A stretch of 31,717 nucleotides of DNA from positions 9,269 to 40,985 of the forward strand of contig NZ_DAIQAX010000012.1 of the NCBI RefSeq assembly GCF_036781485.1. Reading direction: 5' to 3'. Positions 8,006 through 16,089 of the stretch are shown in pieces. This DNA is from Thermocrinis sp. GTDB taxonomy: Bacteria; Aquificota; Aquificia; Aquificales; Aquificaceae. Made by a program: the position numbers and the translations under genes. Below the pieces are notes generated by a model. It made no database searches. It was not told the DNA's origin and saw only the letters and a program-made list of their open reading frames with translations. Each line of letters begins with the position of its first letter. Position 1 is the stretch's first letter.

Positions 8006-8452
8006 ATGGATATAAGAGAAATAATGAACATACTTCCCCATCGCTACCCACTGCTGTTAGTGGATAGGATAATTGATCTGGAGCTTGGAAAGAGGATAGT
8101 AGGTTTAAAGAACGTTTCTGTCAACGAACCCTATTTTCAGGGGCATTTCCCCGGCTTTCCCCTAATGCCCGGTGTGTATATTTTGGAAGCTTTGGCACAG
8201 GTGGGGGGTATACTGATGATTAAATCTTTAGATCTGGAGATAGGAAAGTACGCTGTGGTCTTTGCGGGCATAGATGAAGCAAGGTTTAAGCGGCCCGTAT
8301 ATCCGGGAGATCAGCTCGTGCTGGAGTTGGAAGTACTTTCTCTAAAAAAGAGCCTTTCCAAAATGAAGGGTGTGGCAAAGGTTGAAGATCAGGTGGTGGC
8401 GGAGGCTATACTTTACGCTTCTGCTAGAGAACTATCTCAACTAAGAAGGTAG
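8006..8452 (+). CDS. fabZ: 3-hydroxyacyl-[acyl-carrier-protein] dehydratase
   Basis: Dehydrates 3-hydroxyacyl-ACP in fatty acid elongation. 148 residues, normal for the hot-dog-fold family. The catalytic His47 is in YFQGHFPGFPLMPGV and the catalytic Glu61 in ILEALAQ; the N-terminal LPHRYPLLLVDRI is diagnostic. The ATG at 8006 is preferred over a TTG one codon earlier. Its stop is 2 nt from the end of the convergent gene at 8455. Confidence 0.95.
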   Translation: MDIREIMNILPHRYPLLLVDRIIDLELGKRIVGLKNVSVNEPYFQGHFPGFPLMPGVYILEALAQVGGILMIKSLDLEIGKYAVVFAGIDEARFKRPVYPGDQLVLELEVLSLKKSLSKMKGVAKVEDQVVAEAILYASARELSQLRR

Positions 8453-8454
8453 AT

Positions 8455-8907
8455 CTATCTTCCAAAGAGCCTTTTAATCCTTCTGAGCAGTCCTCCGAAC
8501 CTTCTGTTGATTTCCATTCTTAGCTCCTCCGCCAACAGCCCCAGTCTTCCAGAAACTTTGGATAGCACAGACTTGTCCTTTATTCTGTCCCCTTCAAGAA
8601 ATTCCTTAAGCAGTTCGTTGGTTTTTTCTACAGCCTCTAAGAATCTTCTAAGCTCTGTTTCGTTTTCAAAGTCTATACTGTCTAAGCGCTTTTCCAAATA
8701 AGCCAGCATACCTTCCATCGCTCGGTCAAAACTGACATTAGCAGACCTGCTATCTGTAAATTGGCTTAATAGTTCAATCAGTTTAGACCTCAATTTAAAC
8801 CTGTAATCCTCCAAGTAAAAGGCAAAAGGCTCCTTATCCTTTATATCCTTAAAAAACTCCTCCACTATAAGAACGACCCTTTCCTCAATACTAAGTATCT
8901 TCTCCAT
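8455..8907 (-). CDS. Uncharacterised all-helical protein
   Basis: 150 residues, highly charged and predicted almost entirely alpha-helical, with no membrane segment or signal peptide. It ends in a basic stretch (RRIKRLFGR) and has a heptad-like region around residues 80-130. I do not recognise the family. It begins 3 nt after the stop of the FBP aldolase/phosphatase gene, so it is probably the last cistron of the bpsA operon. Confidence 0.65.
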   Translation of the reverse strand: MEKILSIEERVVLIVEEFFKDIKDKEPFAFYLEDYRFKLRSKLIELLSQFTDSRSANVSFDRAMEGMLAYLEKRLDSIDFENETELRRFLEAVEKTNELLKEFLEGDRIKDKSVLSKVSGRLGLLAEELRMEINRRFGGLLRRIKRLFGR

Positions 8908-8910
8908 GTT

Positions 8911-10056
8911 TTAATCGGTTTCTGTGTGATGCTCTTCTCCAGTTGGCGCCTTTTTACCCTCTTCCAGGTCATAAAACCTTCCTTCCAATTTTTTGAGTAT
9001 TTTTGGCAGTGTGGTGTATTCCATCTCTTCTGAGGGTAATCTATGGGGTTCAAATATGCCCTGTCTTCTGAGAATGTCCGCTATGGTTTGGGCTTGTTCC
9101 CTTGCCCTATCAAAGGCTGGATCGTCAAACAGATCCCTCGGTCCTATGAGTTTGCCTTGGGCTATTTGATACCCTGCCGCTATGACCCTTGGTGGTCCGT
9201 CAAACCTAGTTGGTGTGGCTTGTTTGAAAGAGACGGGCATTATGGGTCCGTTGTGAGACCCTCTCATCCAACCTTCCACTATCCAGGGTCTTGCAAAGGG
9301 TTCCAAGATCTCACCCACTGCGGGGAAACCTGACTGAGCCCTGACTATCATAACAGGGTCATCCTTACCTACGTATTTGCCTGCTATAAGGGACAATCTT
9401 TGAGTGGAAGCTACTGCGCCAATCTCTCCATCTGAGTTTCTCCAAACGCTCTTTATGGCATACCTTTCAACGGACCCTATCAGAGCCAAAAGGTCGTAAA
9501 GCTCTGCAGGAGTGGAGAGTTTAACAGCTTTTCCTGTGAATGTATCCAAAACCTCAAAGGTAAAGCCATCGTGCATCTTAGGATCTATCACCAGCCCTGC
9601 GCACACCATAGGATCTGCAAACATTTCATAAAGTGGTAAATTCCAAGCGCTTGGTGCGGTCTTGTCTGCAAAGAAAACTATAACAGGCTCTGAAGGTCTT
9701 TCCTCAAATTCCATCTCAGCCACGCCTGGTCCCATACCTTTAACATTACCTGAAAATGTGTCGGAAAGCAAGTCCTGTCCTGCTCCGTATAGCTTTAACT
9801 TTTTGGAAATCTCTGTGCCTGCTTCAAAGGCCCTCCAAGCTATGCCATGAACTACTTCGCTATCCACCCCGTGCTGATGGGTCATCACCAAAGCTATGTC
9901 GTCTCCACACACAAGGGTCTGACAGTCTATGAGGTTGCCCTTTTGAACCTCCGCCAAACCTATCTCTTTCACCTTCTCTAAAACTTCTGGATGAACGCCC
10001 GAGTGTCCAACAAAACCTCCTATGTCTGCCTTTATCACACTCAGAGTAATTTTCAT
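8911..10056 (-). CDS. fbp: Bifunctional fructose-1,6-bisphosphate aldolase/phosphatase (archaeal type, class V)
   Basis: Makes fructose-6-phosphate from triose phosphates in two steps in one active site that remodels, which drives gluconeogenesis in autotrophic thermophiles. 381 residues. The family is recognised by the N-terminal KITLSVIKADIGGFVGHSG, the metal-binding HQHGVDSEVVHGIAW, and by DTFSGN and RGSHNGPIMPV further on. A strong ribosome site (AAAGGAGGTTG) lies just before the ATG. The start overlaps the mnmC2 stop by 4 nt. A CO2-fixing host needs such an enzyme because sugars are built from C3 units (inference from host type). Confidence 0.93.
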   Translation of the reverse strand: MKITLSVIKADIGGFVGHSGVHPEVLEKVKEIGLAEVQKGNLIDCQTLVCGDDIALVMTHQHGVDSEVVHGIAWRAFEAGTEISKKLKLYGAGQDLLSDTFSGNVKGMGPGVAEMEFEERPSEPVIVFFADKTAPSAWNLPLYEMFADPMVCAGLVIDPKMHDGFTFEVLDTFTGKAVKLSTPAELYDLLALIGSVERYAIKSVWRNSDGEIGAVASTQRLSLIAGKYVGKDDPVMIVRAQSGFPAVGEILEPFARPWIVEGWMRGSHNGPIMPVSFKQATPTRFDGPPRVIAAGYQIAQGKLIGPRDLFDDPAFDRAREQAQTIADILRRQGIFEPHRLPSEEMEYTTLPKILKKLEGRFYDLEEGKKAPTGEEHHTETD

Positions 10057-11009
10057 GATCCAACCTCCTTTGTTTGTCTTCTATTATAAACCACTCTAAT
10101 GCTGTAATCTATGAGTATGTGAATTGGTTTTCTGTCAAGGCTTGGATCTAAGAAAGGTATAGCGTATGGAGAGGTGCTAAGTTTTCTCAGGTCTGTTTCT
10201 GTTAATCTCTCCTCTATGCTGATTCCCGCTTTGGTCCCCCCTGTTTTTCTTCCCACGGCTTTTGTATTTTGAAGGTTAAAGCCTAAGGTCTTTAATGCTT
10301 TTCTAACTGCGAGGGAAGAGGTGTAAGATACCCATACACCATCTGGTTTTAGAAGTTTTGTTATTTCTTTCAAGAACTCCAAACTCCAAAGCTCAGGATT
10401 CTTGTAAGGAGAAAAGGCATCGTGAAGGATAGCGTCAGCACCAAAGTTTACCACTTCCTTTATTTTTTTTCTGGCATCACCCAAGAGAAGTTTAAAGTGT
10501 ATTCCATCTTTTTGAAATTCAGGCAAGTTTTCCCAAAGCATAAGCCAGTATGGTTTGTATTCCTCTGGAGGGGGTAAGACTTCATCAAGTAGCCTTTTCT
10601 CAAAGGACAGGATATGAACTTCTACCTTCTTGTTGATGTCTCTGAGTTTTTTCAGAAGTACTGCCGCGTTGTATCCCAAGCCAAAGCCCACATCCACCAC
10701 AGTTATGAGTTTTTCCTTTTCCGCCCTATAAAGGACTTCAGAGGGTTCTACAAACTTCTTTATGCATTCAGTAATAGCACCTGCGGTTAGGCTATGGTAA
10801 GGCTCTCCGTAGTTTTTATCTATCAGAGTGAAGGAACCGTCTTTGGTGCTAACCCAGCCACCACCCTCCACCGAGGGCTTTAAAAAAACTCTTAAGATCT
10901 TTAAAACTTCCCTTTTTTGTTCTTCTTCTAAGCAGTATCCTTTTTCTGCCAAAAACCTTTCTAACTCTTCTTCAAGTAGTTGACCCCTCTTCGTCAAGGT
11001 AGAAAACAT
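10053..11009 (-). CDS. mnmC2: Stand-alone tRNA 5-aminomethyl-2-thiouridine methyltransferase (MnmC2/MnmD, DUF752)
   Basis: Uses S-adenosylmethionine to methylate nm5(s2)U34 of tRNA. In E. coli this domain is fused to an FAD oxidase (MnmC1); here the oxidase is absent, as in Aquifex, where the stand-alone DUF752 enzyme has been characterised. 318 residues: a helical N-terminus to about 50, YGEPYHSLTAGA, the SAM motif VVDVGFGLGYNAAVLL, and the conserved LHDAFSPYKNPELWS. The start at 11009 lies within the last codons of bpsA (38-nt overlap). Its end overlaps the next gene by 4 nt. Confidence 0.88.
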   Translation of the reverse strand: MFSTLTKRGQLLEEELERFLAEKGYCLEEEQKREVLKILRVFLKPSVEGGGWVSTKDGSFTLIDKNYGEPYHSLTAGAITECIKKFVEPSEVLYRAEKEKLITVVDVGFGLGYNAAVLLKKLRDINKKVEVHILSFEKRLLDEVLPPPEEYKPYWLMLWENLPEFQKDGIHFKLLLGDARKKIKEVVNFGADAILHDAFSPYKNPELWSLEFLKEITKLLKPDGVWVSYTSSLAVRKALKTLGFNLQNTKAVGRKTGGTKAGISIEERLTETDLRKLSTSPYAIPFLDPSLDRKPIHILIDYSIRVVYNRRQTKEVGS

Positions 11010-12039
11010 CGTCGGATATTGCTTCGTTCCACCTTTTAAAACCAGGGAGGACTTCCACTCTGTACCAAGAAGACTTATACCATATGGTTTTAGGTTCTCT
11101 CTTGACAGGTGCCAGTTCTGCCGCCTTTGTTTCCTTATGATAATCCCAAGTTATGTAGTGATTGAAGTCCTGCACTATGTCGGTTATAGCCGCTCCAAAC
11201 TCTGAGGTTAAGGATATCTGGAAATCTCTCCAGCGGAAAACGGAAGAATCTCTGAGCGTTAGACCAAAGTAGCCCACTCCTCCCTCTTCTCTGAGGGTTG
11301 CTATTCCCCTTCCTATGAAGGCTCTGAAGGCGGGCAAAGTCTCCGGTGGGTCAGACACGAAAACGTCAAACTTTCCCAGCATATCTTTTGGAAATGGATT
11401 TCTCAGATCCCAAACCCTTGCCTCCGCATTGTCTATGCCAAACTCTTTGAATATCCTGTTGTCAAAGTCAATAAGCCTTTTGTCTATGTCTATGATCAGC
11501 ACACTCCTTGCCTTTCTTGTCAGTGCAATTGCCAAACCAGTTAGGTCATCTTCCGCACCAAGCACTATTATGTCTTTGTTCCGCAGGTCTCCACGGGAGT
11601 CAATAAAGAGCACCCTTGCTATGGTGGTTTCTGGCGTAACAGATCCTTGGTCATAATCCCTTATAGCCTTTGGTCTGTCTTTGGTTAGCTGTAAAAACTC
11701 TCTGTATAGCTCTATATCGGCATAAAAGGGTATACCCCTACCTTCGCAGGCTTTACAGGTGTAATCCGTAAAGGGCTCTATTCCCAGTTCTCTAACAAGG
11801 TCAAAACCCTTTTGGGTCAATCTTATGTTCTCTTCGTCGTCTACAAACAAAATGCCTTCTTCCACCAGCACATTCACAATACCTGAAGCAGCAGGCACTG
11901 GTAAGTCAGACATATCCACAATTTCCCAAAAGTCCCCACTCTTTAGGACCGCAGATAGCACAGCTTCCACGTTTTTTTTGTAAATTCTCACTCCACTTAG
12001 CTCCCTTGCCTTATTGGCAAGTTCTACCAAGGTTTTCAT
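10972..12039 (-). CDS. bpsA: Branched-chain polyamine synthase (N4-bis(aminopropyl)spermidine synthase)
   Basis: Adds aminopropyl groups to the internal nitrogen of spermidine to give quaternary branched polyamines, which stabilise nucleic acids at high temperature. 355 residues: an N-terminal winged-helix-like part (to about 85), a CxxC (YTCKACEG), then a Rossmann domain with the family-specific GAEDDLTGLA (residues 161-170) and the catalytic DPPE (230-233). The ATG at 12039 is preceded by AGGAGGTG at good spacing. It heads a four-gene minus-strand operon and is divergent from the flavoprotein gene at 12169. Confidence 0.9.
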   Translation of the reverse strand: MKTLVELANKARELSGVRIYKKNVEAVLSAVLKSGDFWEIVDMSDLPVPAASGIVNVLVEEGILFVDDEENIRLTQKGFDLVRELGIEPFTDYTCKACEGRGIPFYADIELYREFLQLTKDRPKAIRDYDQGSVTPETTIARVLFIDSRGDLRNKDIIVLGAEDDLTGLAIALTRKARSVLIIDIDKRLIDFDNRIFKEFGIDNAEARVWDLRNPFPKDMLGKFDVFVSDPPETLPAFRAFIGRGIATLREEGGVGYFGLTLRDSSVFRWRDFQISLTSEFGAAITDIVQDFNHYITWDYHKETKAAELAPVKREPKTIWYKSSWYRVEVLPGFKRWNEAISDDVFYLDEEGSTT

Positions 12040-12168
12040 GCACACCTCCTAAAATAGGCTTAAATGCTTTATTTTAACACAGGCGTGGCAATAAATTGTA
12101 AAAATAGATTTGCGTAAAAGCTAAAAACTTATTTTGTATGACCTAGATTTTCTGTATCTTACTCTTTG
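12040..12168. promoter_or_regulatory. Divergent intergenic region, bpsA / carotenoid flavoprotein
   Basis: 129 AT-rich nt between two start codons. It holds the bpsA ribosome site next to its ATG and AT-rich stretches such as TTATTTTAAC and ATTTTGTATGAC that could serve as promoters. No clear -35/-10 pair or long inverted repeat stands out. Confidence 0.35.
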
Positions 12169-13638
12169 ATGGAGATGTTTGATTATGCTGTCGTAGGAGG
12201 AGGTATTGGTGGTGTGCTGGCTTCTGCTTTGCTTAGCAAGCTTGGCAGATCCGTGATCCTCTTTGAAAGCCTCTCTTACTTAGGTGGTTGTGCTGGCACC
12301 TTCAGAAAGGATGGTTTTTATTACAACGCGGGAGCCACCACTATAACTGGTTTAGAGGAACCTATGCCTTTGGGAAGGATACTAAGCTTTCTTGAGGTCG
12401 CTCCACCTATAAAGGAGCTCCCTATGTCCATGCAAGTGCTGGTGATGGACAAAAGGATCAACCTTTGGTGGGATTCTGAAAGGCTTTTGCAGGAGTTGGA
12501 TAGTAGCTTTAAAGGGGTGGCAAACTACAAGCTACTATCTGAGTTAAAAAACTTTTCCCATAAACTTTGGCAAACTCTTTGGAAGTTCTTGCCTTTTTCT
12601 GGATACACCAGCATATTAGGGTTCTTCTTAAGACATCCCTTTGAAGCTATACAACAACTGCTCTGGTATGCAAAAGGTGGTCAAACTTTCAAAAGTTATA
12701 TAAACGGACACCAAGATTATTTGCAGTTGCTTGACTATATATCTCTAATAACCTCCCAGGGATTTTTGGAAGAAGTGCCTTATGCAGTTGCTCTTCTGGG
12801 CCTTTCCTATCCTATAAACAAAACCTACTACTCCTTTGGTGGCATGTCCAACCTGATTGAAAGCATAGCAAAGGTTATACCAACGATATACAGAAAAACC
12901 ACTGTTTTTAAAGTGATCAAGGCTGATGGATACTTCCTGCTGGAAACATCCAAAGGGCAGTTCAGAGCAAAGAGGGTAATACTAAACACGACCATCTGGA
13001 ATTTAGAAGACCTTGTAGAGATAGATTCTGTAAAAGAATTTTCGAGAAAGGCTAAGAGAGTTTATTCCAAAGCCTGGTCTGCAATAACCCTTTATGCAAA
13101 GGTAAAAAAAGAACGTGCTAAGGACCTTCCCAGCCACATACTTATCTTGGAAGAAGAGCCCCTTAGCGTGGGCGGGACCAAGGAGCTTTTCCTTTCTCTT
13201 TCTCTGCCCGAAGATAGTACAATGTCTTCCCAAGAGTATCTGAGCTTGACTGTATCCACACACGCGCGCCCTGAACTCTGGGAAAACATAACGAAGGAAG
13301 ACTATTACATGCGAAAGGAACTCATCAAGGAGGAGATACTATGTAAAATTTACAAAAAGCTTCCGGCTTTAAAAGGTGCAATACAGAATGCCTTTGTGGG
13401 CACGCCAAAGACCTTTGAAAGATACACCAAAAGATACAAAGGTTTGGTGGGAGGAGTTCCCATGGTTCGCAAGTATTTTCCCTTTCGCTATCCACTTCCC
13501 TTTACAACGGTGGACGGCTTATTCTTGGTAGGTGATACGGTCTTCCCCGGTCAAGGTCTGCTGGGAGTTTCGGTAGGAGTAATAAACCTTCTGCTCTCTA
13601 TAGAAAAGGACTTTAGAGAATGCTGGAGCTACGCTTAA
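12169..13638 (+). CDS. CrtI-type FAD flavoprotein (phytoene desaturase / carotenoid isomerase-like)
   Basis: 489 residues. The N-terminal dinucleotide motif YAVVGGGIGGVLASAL is followed by ESLSYLGGCAGTF, the arrangement of the CrtI/CrtISO family, and the C-terminus carries the FAD-contact VDGLFLVGDTVFPGQG. These enzymes desaturate or isomerise carotenoid polyenes at the membrane; the exact substrate cannot be read from sequence, and no phytoene synthase is in the window. ATGs at 12169 and 12175 are both possible; no ribosome site decides. The end overlaps the LytS-type kinase gene by 19 nt, so the two are translated together. Confidence 0.8.
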   Translation: MEMFDYAVVGGGIGGVLASALLSKLGRSVILFESLSYLGGCAGTFRKDGFYYNAGATTITGLEEPMPLGRILSFLEVAPPIKELPMSMQVLVMDKRINLWWDSERLLQELDSSFKGVANYKLLSELKNFSHKLWQTLWKFLPFSGYTSILGFFLRHPFEAIQQLLWYAKGGQTFKSYINGHQDYLQLLDYISLITSQGFLEEVPYAVALLGLSYPINKTYYSFGGMSNLIESIAKVIPTIYRKTTVFKVIKADGYFLLETSKGQFRAKRVILNTTIWNLEDLVEIDSVKEFSRKAKRVYSKAWSAITLYAKVKKERAKDLPSHILILEEEPLSVGGTKELFLSLSLPEDSTMSSQEYLSLTVSTHARPELWENITKEDYYMRKELIKEEILCKIYKKLPALKGAIQNAFVGTPKTFERYTKRYKGLVGGVPMVRKYFPFRYPLPFTTVDGLFLVGDTVFPGQGLLGVSVGVINLLLSIEKDFRECWSYA

Positions 13639-14645
13639 GGGAATGGATATACATAATGCTTTTTGCCTTGCTGATGGGCGCCTGCATGGGCACCTTTGTC
13701 GGCTTTCTGATCTCAGATAGCTGGCCTACTTATGCTCTTTCTGGAGCTATTATAGGTTTTTTCATATTTATCCTATCCCTGATTACCACCGAGTTAAACA
13801 ATAGGGTCCTTATAAAAAGGATACCTAAGCTCCTTAGAATACCATTTAGCCTCGCGCTTGCCTACCTTTCGGGACTTTTCGGCGGTTATATAGGCTACGT
13901 ACTTTGCAAGTACATGGCTCTTCTGGACATTGAACTTAAACAGTTTCAGTTAATAGTTTCTTTGAACGTTCTTGGAATACTTACCGCATCGGTTGGTTTT
14001 TTGATATATCTGATAGTAATTTCTAAAAGAGAATGGGAACGACTAAAGCTTAGATTAGTTAGCCAAGAGCTCAAAAACTTAGAGCTTCAGATAAACCCTC
14101 ACTTTCTTTTCAACATCCTAAACGCCATAGCGGAGCTGGTTTCCACAAACCCAGAGGAGGCAGAAAAGGCATTGATTAACTTTTCCAAGTTCCTGAGGAA
14201 AACCCTCTACTCGGACTTCCTTATCACCCTCAGGGAAGAACTGGAAAACCTAAAGGAATACTGGAGTATAGTTAAACTTAGAGTAAGAGAAAGAGTAAGT
14301 CTTGAAATACAAACGCAAGAAGACGTAGATTTAGAGGTGAAGGTGCCCAAGTTTTGTGTGCAGATGCTCGTGGAAAACGCCCTAAAACATGGATTGAAGT
14401 GGCAAGCTGGAATTATAAAGGTGGTTGTAAGGCGAAAGGATAGAAAGCTTTTCATTGAGGTGATGGACAACGGCGTAGGATTTAATAATCTAAAGGAAGG
14501 TGTGGGACTTAAAAATGTAAAAGACAGGTTAGCTTTAATAGGCGGGAGGCTTGATTATTACAGAGAAGGAGGGTTTTCTGTATTCAGAGTAGAGATAAGT
14601 CAAAGCACTTCAAGCCAAAACAGGTTTATCAAGTCAAGTCCCTGA
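13620..14645 (+). CDS. LytS/YehU-type membrane sensor histidine kinase
   Basis: 341 residues. Four hydrophobic segments at about 9-31, 37-60, 79-103 and 110-134 form the input domain with almost no periplasmic loop, so the signal is likely in or at the membrane. A coiled-coil linker leads to the phospho-acceptor LQINPHFLFN (His161) and the ATP-binding VENALKHG (Asn253) and DNGVGF. This is the family that pairs with LytTR regulators, and one lies nearby at 14986-15714 on the opposite strand. The last 46 nt overlap a convergent gene, so the tail after FRVEIS may be non-essential. Confidence 0.9.
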   Translation: MLELRLREWIYIMLFALLMGACMGTFVGFLISDSWPTYALSGAIIGFFIFILSLITTELNNRVLIKRIPKLLRIPFSLALAYLSGLFGGYIGYVLCKYMALLDIELKQFQLIVSLNVLGILTASVGFLIYLIVISKREWERLKLRLVSQELKNLELQINPHFLFNILNAIAELVSTNPEEAEKALINFSKFLRKTLYSDFLITLREELENLKEYWSIVKLRVRERVSLEIQTQEDVDLEVKVPKFCVQMLVENALKHGLKWQAGIIKVVVRRKDRKLFIEVMDNGVGFNNLKEGVGLKNVKDRLALIGGRLDYYREGGFSVFRVEISQSTSSQNRFIKSSP

Positions 14646-14917
14646 ATTGCAACAGCTTCCACCCTTCCAAACATAAAGTAGCTGTCTAACTGGAAACCAC
14701 CCTTTGGAAGATGATACTTTATACCATTTTGGTAGTTGAGAATCCTCGCATCCTCTTCCACAAGCCTTGGGTAATCTTTACCAAGAATGAAAAGGTTCAG
14801 CTTGCCAAAGACTGTCTCTACAAAGATTTTGCTTGGTTTATGATCAAGCTCAAGGACTAAGATACCGTATATGTTCAAAAAACCACCTGCTTTACCGTCG
14901 TGAATAACTTCTTTCAT
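14600..14917 (-). CDS. Uncharacterised 105-aa protein downstream of the LytTR regulator
   Basis: A soluble, beta-rich looking protein (GILVLELDHKPSKIFVETVFGKL; YFMFGRVEAVAIQGLDLI), with no signal peptide. Composition and length support a real gene; the ribosome site is weak. It follows the LytTR regulator by 68 nt and overlaps the kinase 3' end tail to tail by 46 nt, so it sits between the two halves of a two-component pair and may be co-expressed with the regulator. I do not recognise the family. Confidence 0.55.
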   Translation of the reverse strand: MKEVIHDGKAGGFLNIYGILVLELDHKPSKIFVETVFGKLNLFILGKDYPRLVEEDARILNYQNGIKYHLPKGGFQLDSYFMFGRVEAVAIQGLDLINLFWLEVL

Positions 14918-14985
14918 AAGAAAAAAGATCTGTGCTTATGGCAACTTCTGTATTTTTGTTTTTACAGATGGGTTTCGATCTTTGA

Positions 14986-15714
14986 CTATATATCAAAGAA
15001 CTCTCTCAAGTTCTTTGCTCCTTCTCTACTAGTTTCTATTGTATCGTCTATGTCTTTAAAGAAAATTCTGTATTTGCTTTGCTCCCCAGATTTTAGTTTT
15101 GTAACCTTGTTGAGATTAACTAAATAGGACCTGTGCACTCTGAAGAAATTGTAATGTTTTAGAGCTTCTTCCAGCTCGTATAGTTTTTTTGAAATGGGAT
15201 AAAATCCCTCTTTGGTTCTTATTTCCGATTCTCCAGAATCTGCTTTTATGTAGTATATGTCTTCTGGTGAAAGGAGCACAACAGTAGTGCCCATCTTTAC
15301 GGGAATGATGAAGTTTATCTTTTTTAAGAAATTATCCAAAACCTGTTTGTTTTGCTCTCTCCTACTTAGAGCTTTCTCTATAGCTTGGAGGAATTCCTCC
15401 TTTGTGAAAGGTTTGAGGAGGTAATCTACTGCGTTTAGCTTAAAGGCTTCCACTGCGTACTCTTGGTAAGCTGTGGTGAATATTACTGCGGGGGGCTTTT
15501 CCAAAGACATGGACTCCTTTGCTACCTGAAGACCGTAACCATCTGGTAGCCTTATATCAAGTATCAAAACGTCTGGTTTGTAAGCGTGTAGCTTTTGAAT
15601 AGCTTCTTGTACAGACTGAGCAGTTTCAAAAGACTCATAACCAGCCTCCCTGAGAAACCTGGTTATCCTGTCCATTGCCAAAGGTTCGTCTTCTACTACA
15701 AGTATTCTACTCAT
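14986..15714 (-). CDS. LytTR-family response regulator
   Basis: 242 residues. A receiver domain (1 to about 120) has the acidic pocket EDE at 8-10, the phosphorylated Asp53 in LILDIRLPDG, Thr in IFTTAY and Lys in LLKPF. A LytTR DNA-binding domain (about 137-240) carries PEDIYYIKADSGESEI and FFRVHRSYLVNL. It probably answers the LytS-type kinase encoded convergently 340 nt away. The start at 15714 (MSRILVVEDE) is typical; the frame extends 10 codons upstream without a good site. A TATAAA near 15726-15731 could be the -10. Confidence 0.92.
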   Translation of the reverse strand: MSRILVVEDEPLAMDRITRFLREAGYESFETAQSVQEAIQKLHAYKPDVLILDIRLPDGYGLQVAKESMSLEKPPAVIFTTAYQEYAVEAFKLNAVDYLLKPFTKEEFLQAIEKALSRREQNKQVLDNFLKKINFIIPVKMGTTVVLLSPEDIYYIKADSGESEIRTKEGFYPISKKLYELEEALKHYNFFRVHRSYLVNLNKVTKLKSGEQSKYRIFFKDIDDTIETSREGAKNLREFFDI

Positions 15715-15811
15715 AGATGTAAATTTATAAAACATCTGTTTCATTTGAATCTAACTTAATTTTCATTTAGCTACTGATATTTGCTGTTTATTGTTTATTT
15801 TTTTGTTTTCT

Positions 15812-15827
15812 TGGGGGGAGGCCCCCA
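15812..15827. repeat. GC-rich hairpin (TGGGGG / CCCCCA)
   Basis: Six pairs close a 4-nt loop. In the minus-strand transcript it lies between the 34-aa peptide gene and the response regulator gene, but it is followed by A-rich, not U-rich, sequence, so it does not look like an intrinsic terminator. It could stabilise or separate the two messages. Confidence 0.45.
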
Positions 15828-15851
15828 GAACAGGCTTTGGTGGTTTTCTGC

Positions 15852-15956
15852 TCAGCCAGCGGACCATCTGCCCAAGAAGAAAACTAAAGTGATTCCGATT
15901 ATGTGGACAATCCACCAGCCTATTCTCATAAACCTAAAGGGCTCTGGTAGCATCAT
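15852..15956 (-). CDS. 34-aa single-pass membrane peptide
   Basis: The frame begins with two ATGs (15956, 15953) directly after AAAAGGAGGTGA, one of the best ribosome sites in the window, and ends at 15852. The product is MMLPEPFRFMRIGWW followed by a hydrophobic helix (IVHIIGITLVFFLG) and RWSAG. A TATAAT on the minus strand about 40 nt upstream gives a promoter. Peptides of this kind are often small subunits or assembly factors of respiratory membrane complexes, but nothing here identifies a partner. It is too short for standard gene callers. Confidence 0.65.
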   Translation of the reverse strand: MMLPEPFRFMRIGWWIVHIIGITLVFFLGRWSAG

Positions 15957-16073
15957 GGTCTCACCTCCTTTTGAGTTTAGTTTTAATTGTAAATTATAAT
16001 CCCAACCTTTCTTTTGGGTCTGCACTTATTCCATTTTGAGAGTTTAGAGTAGCATTTTATGCACAAAGCTTTG

Positions 16074-16079
16074 ATAAAA
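16074..16079 (+). promoter_or_regulatory. Probable -10 box of the lysS operon
   Basis: TAAAAT lies 10 nt before the lysS ATG, predicting a start 3-4 nt before the codon. No ribosome site precedes lysS, so a near-leaderless message is likely. Confidence 0.4.
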
Positions 16080-16089
16080 TACTTCATCT

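Larger units (their letters stand above)
15745..16089. other. 345-nt region between the response regulator and lysS
   Basis: Contains no long gene. It holds a 34-aa minus-strand peptide gene (15852-15956) with a strong ribosome site, a GC-rich hairpin at 15812-15827, a minus-strand TATAAT (complement of 15993-15998), and the lysS promoter region with TAAAAT at 16074-16079. Confidence 0.5.

Noticed and set aside
7989..8051. Ligase N-terminal extension of 21 residues
   Set aside because: It runs back through the promoter core and into fabZ; the internal MKFSELAQFF start matches ligase I proteins.
9043..9333. Plus-strand 96-codon frame opposite the FBP aldolase/phosphatase
   Set aside because: Lies fully inside a strongly conserved gene and has no independent start signal.
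15811..15830. GC-rich hairpin as an intrinsic terminator
   Set aside because: On the minus strand the stem is followed by A-rich sequence, and on the plus strand the T tract lies before it, so neither direction has the needed U tract after the stem.
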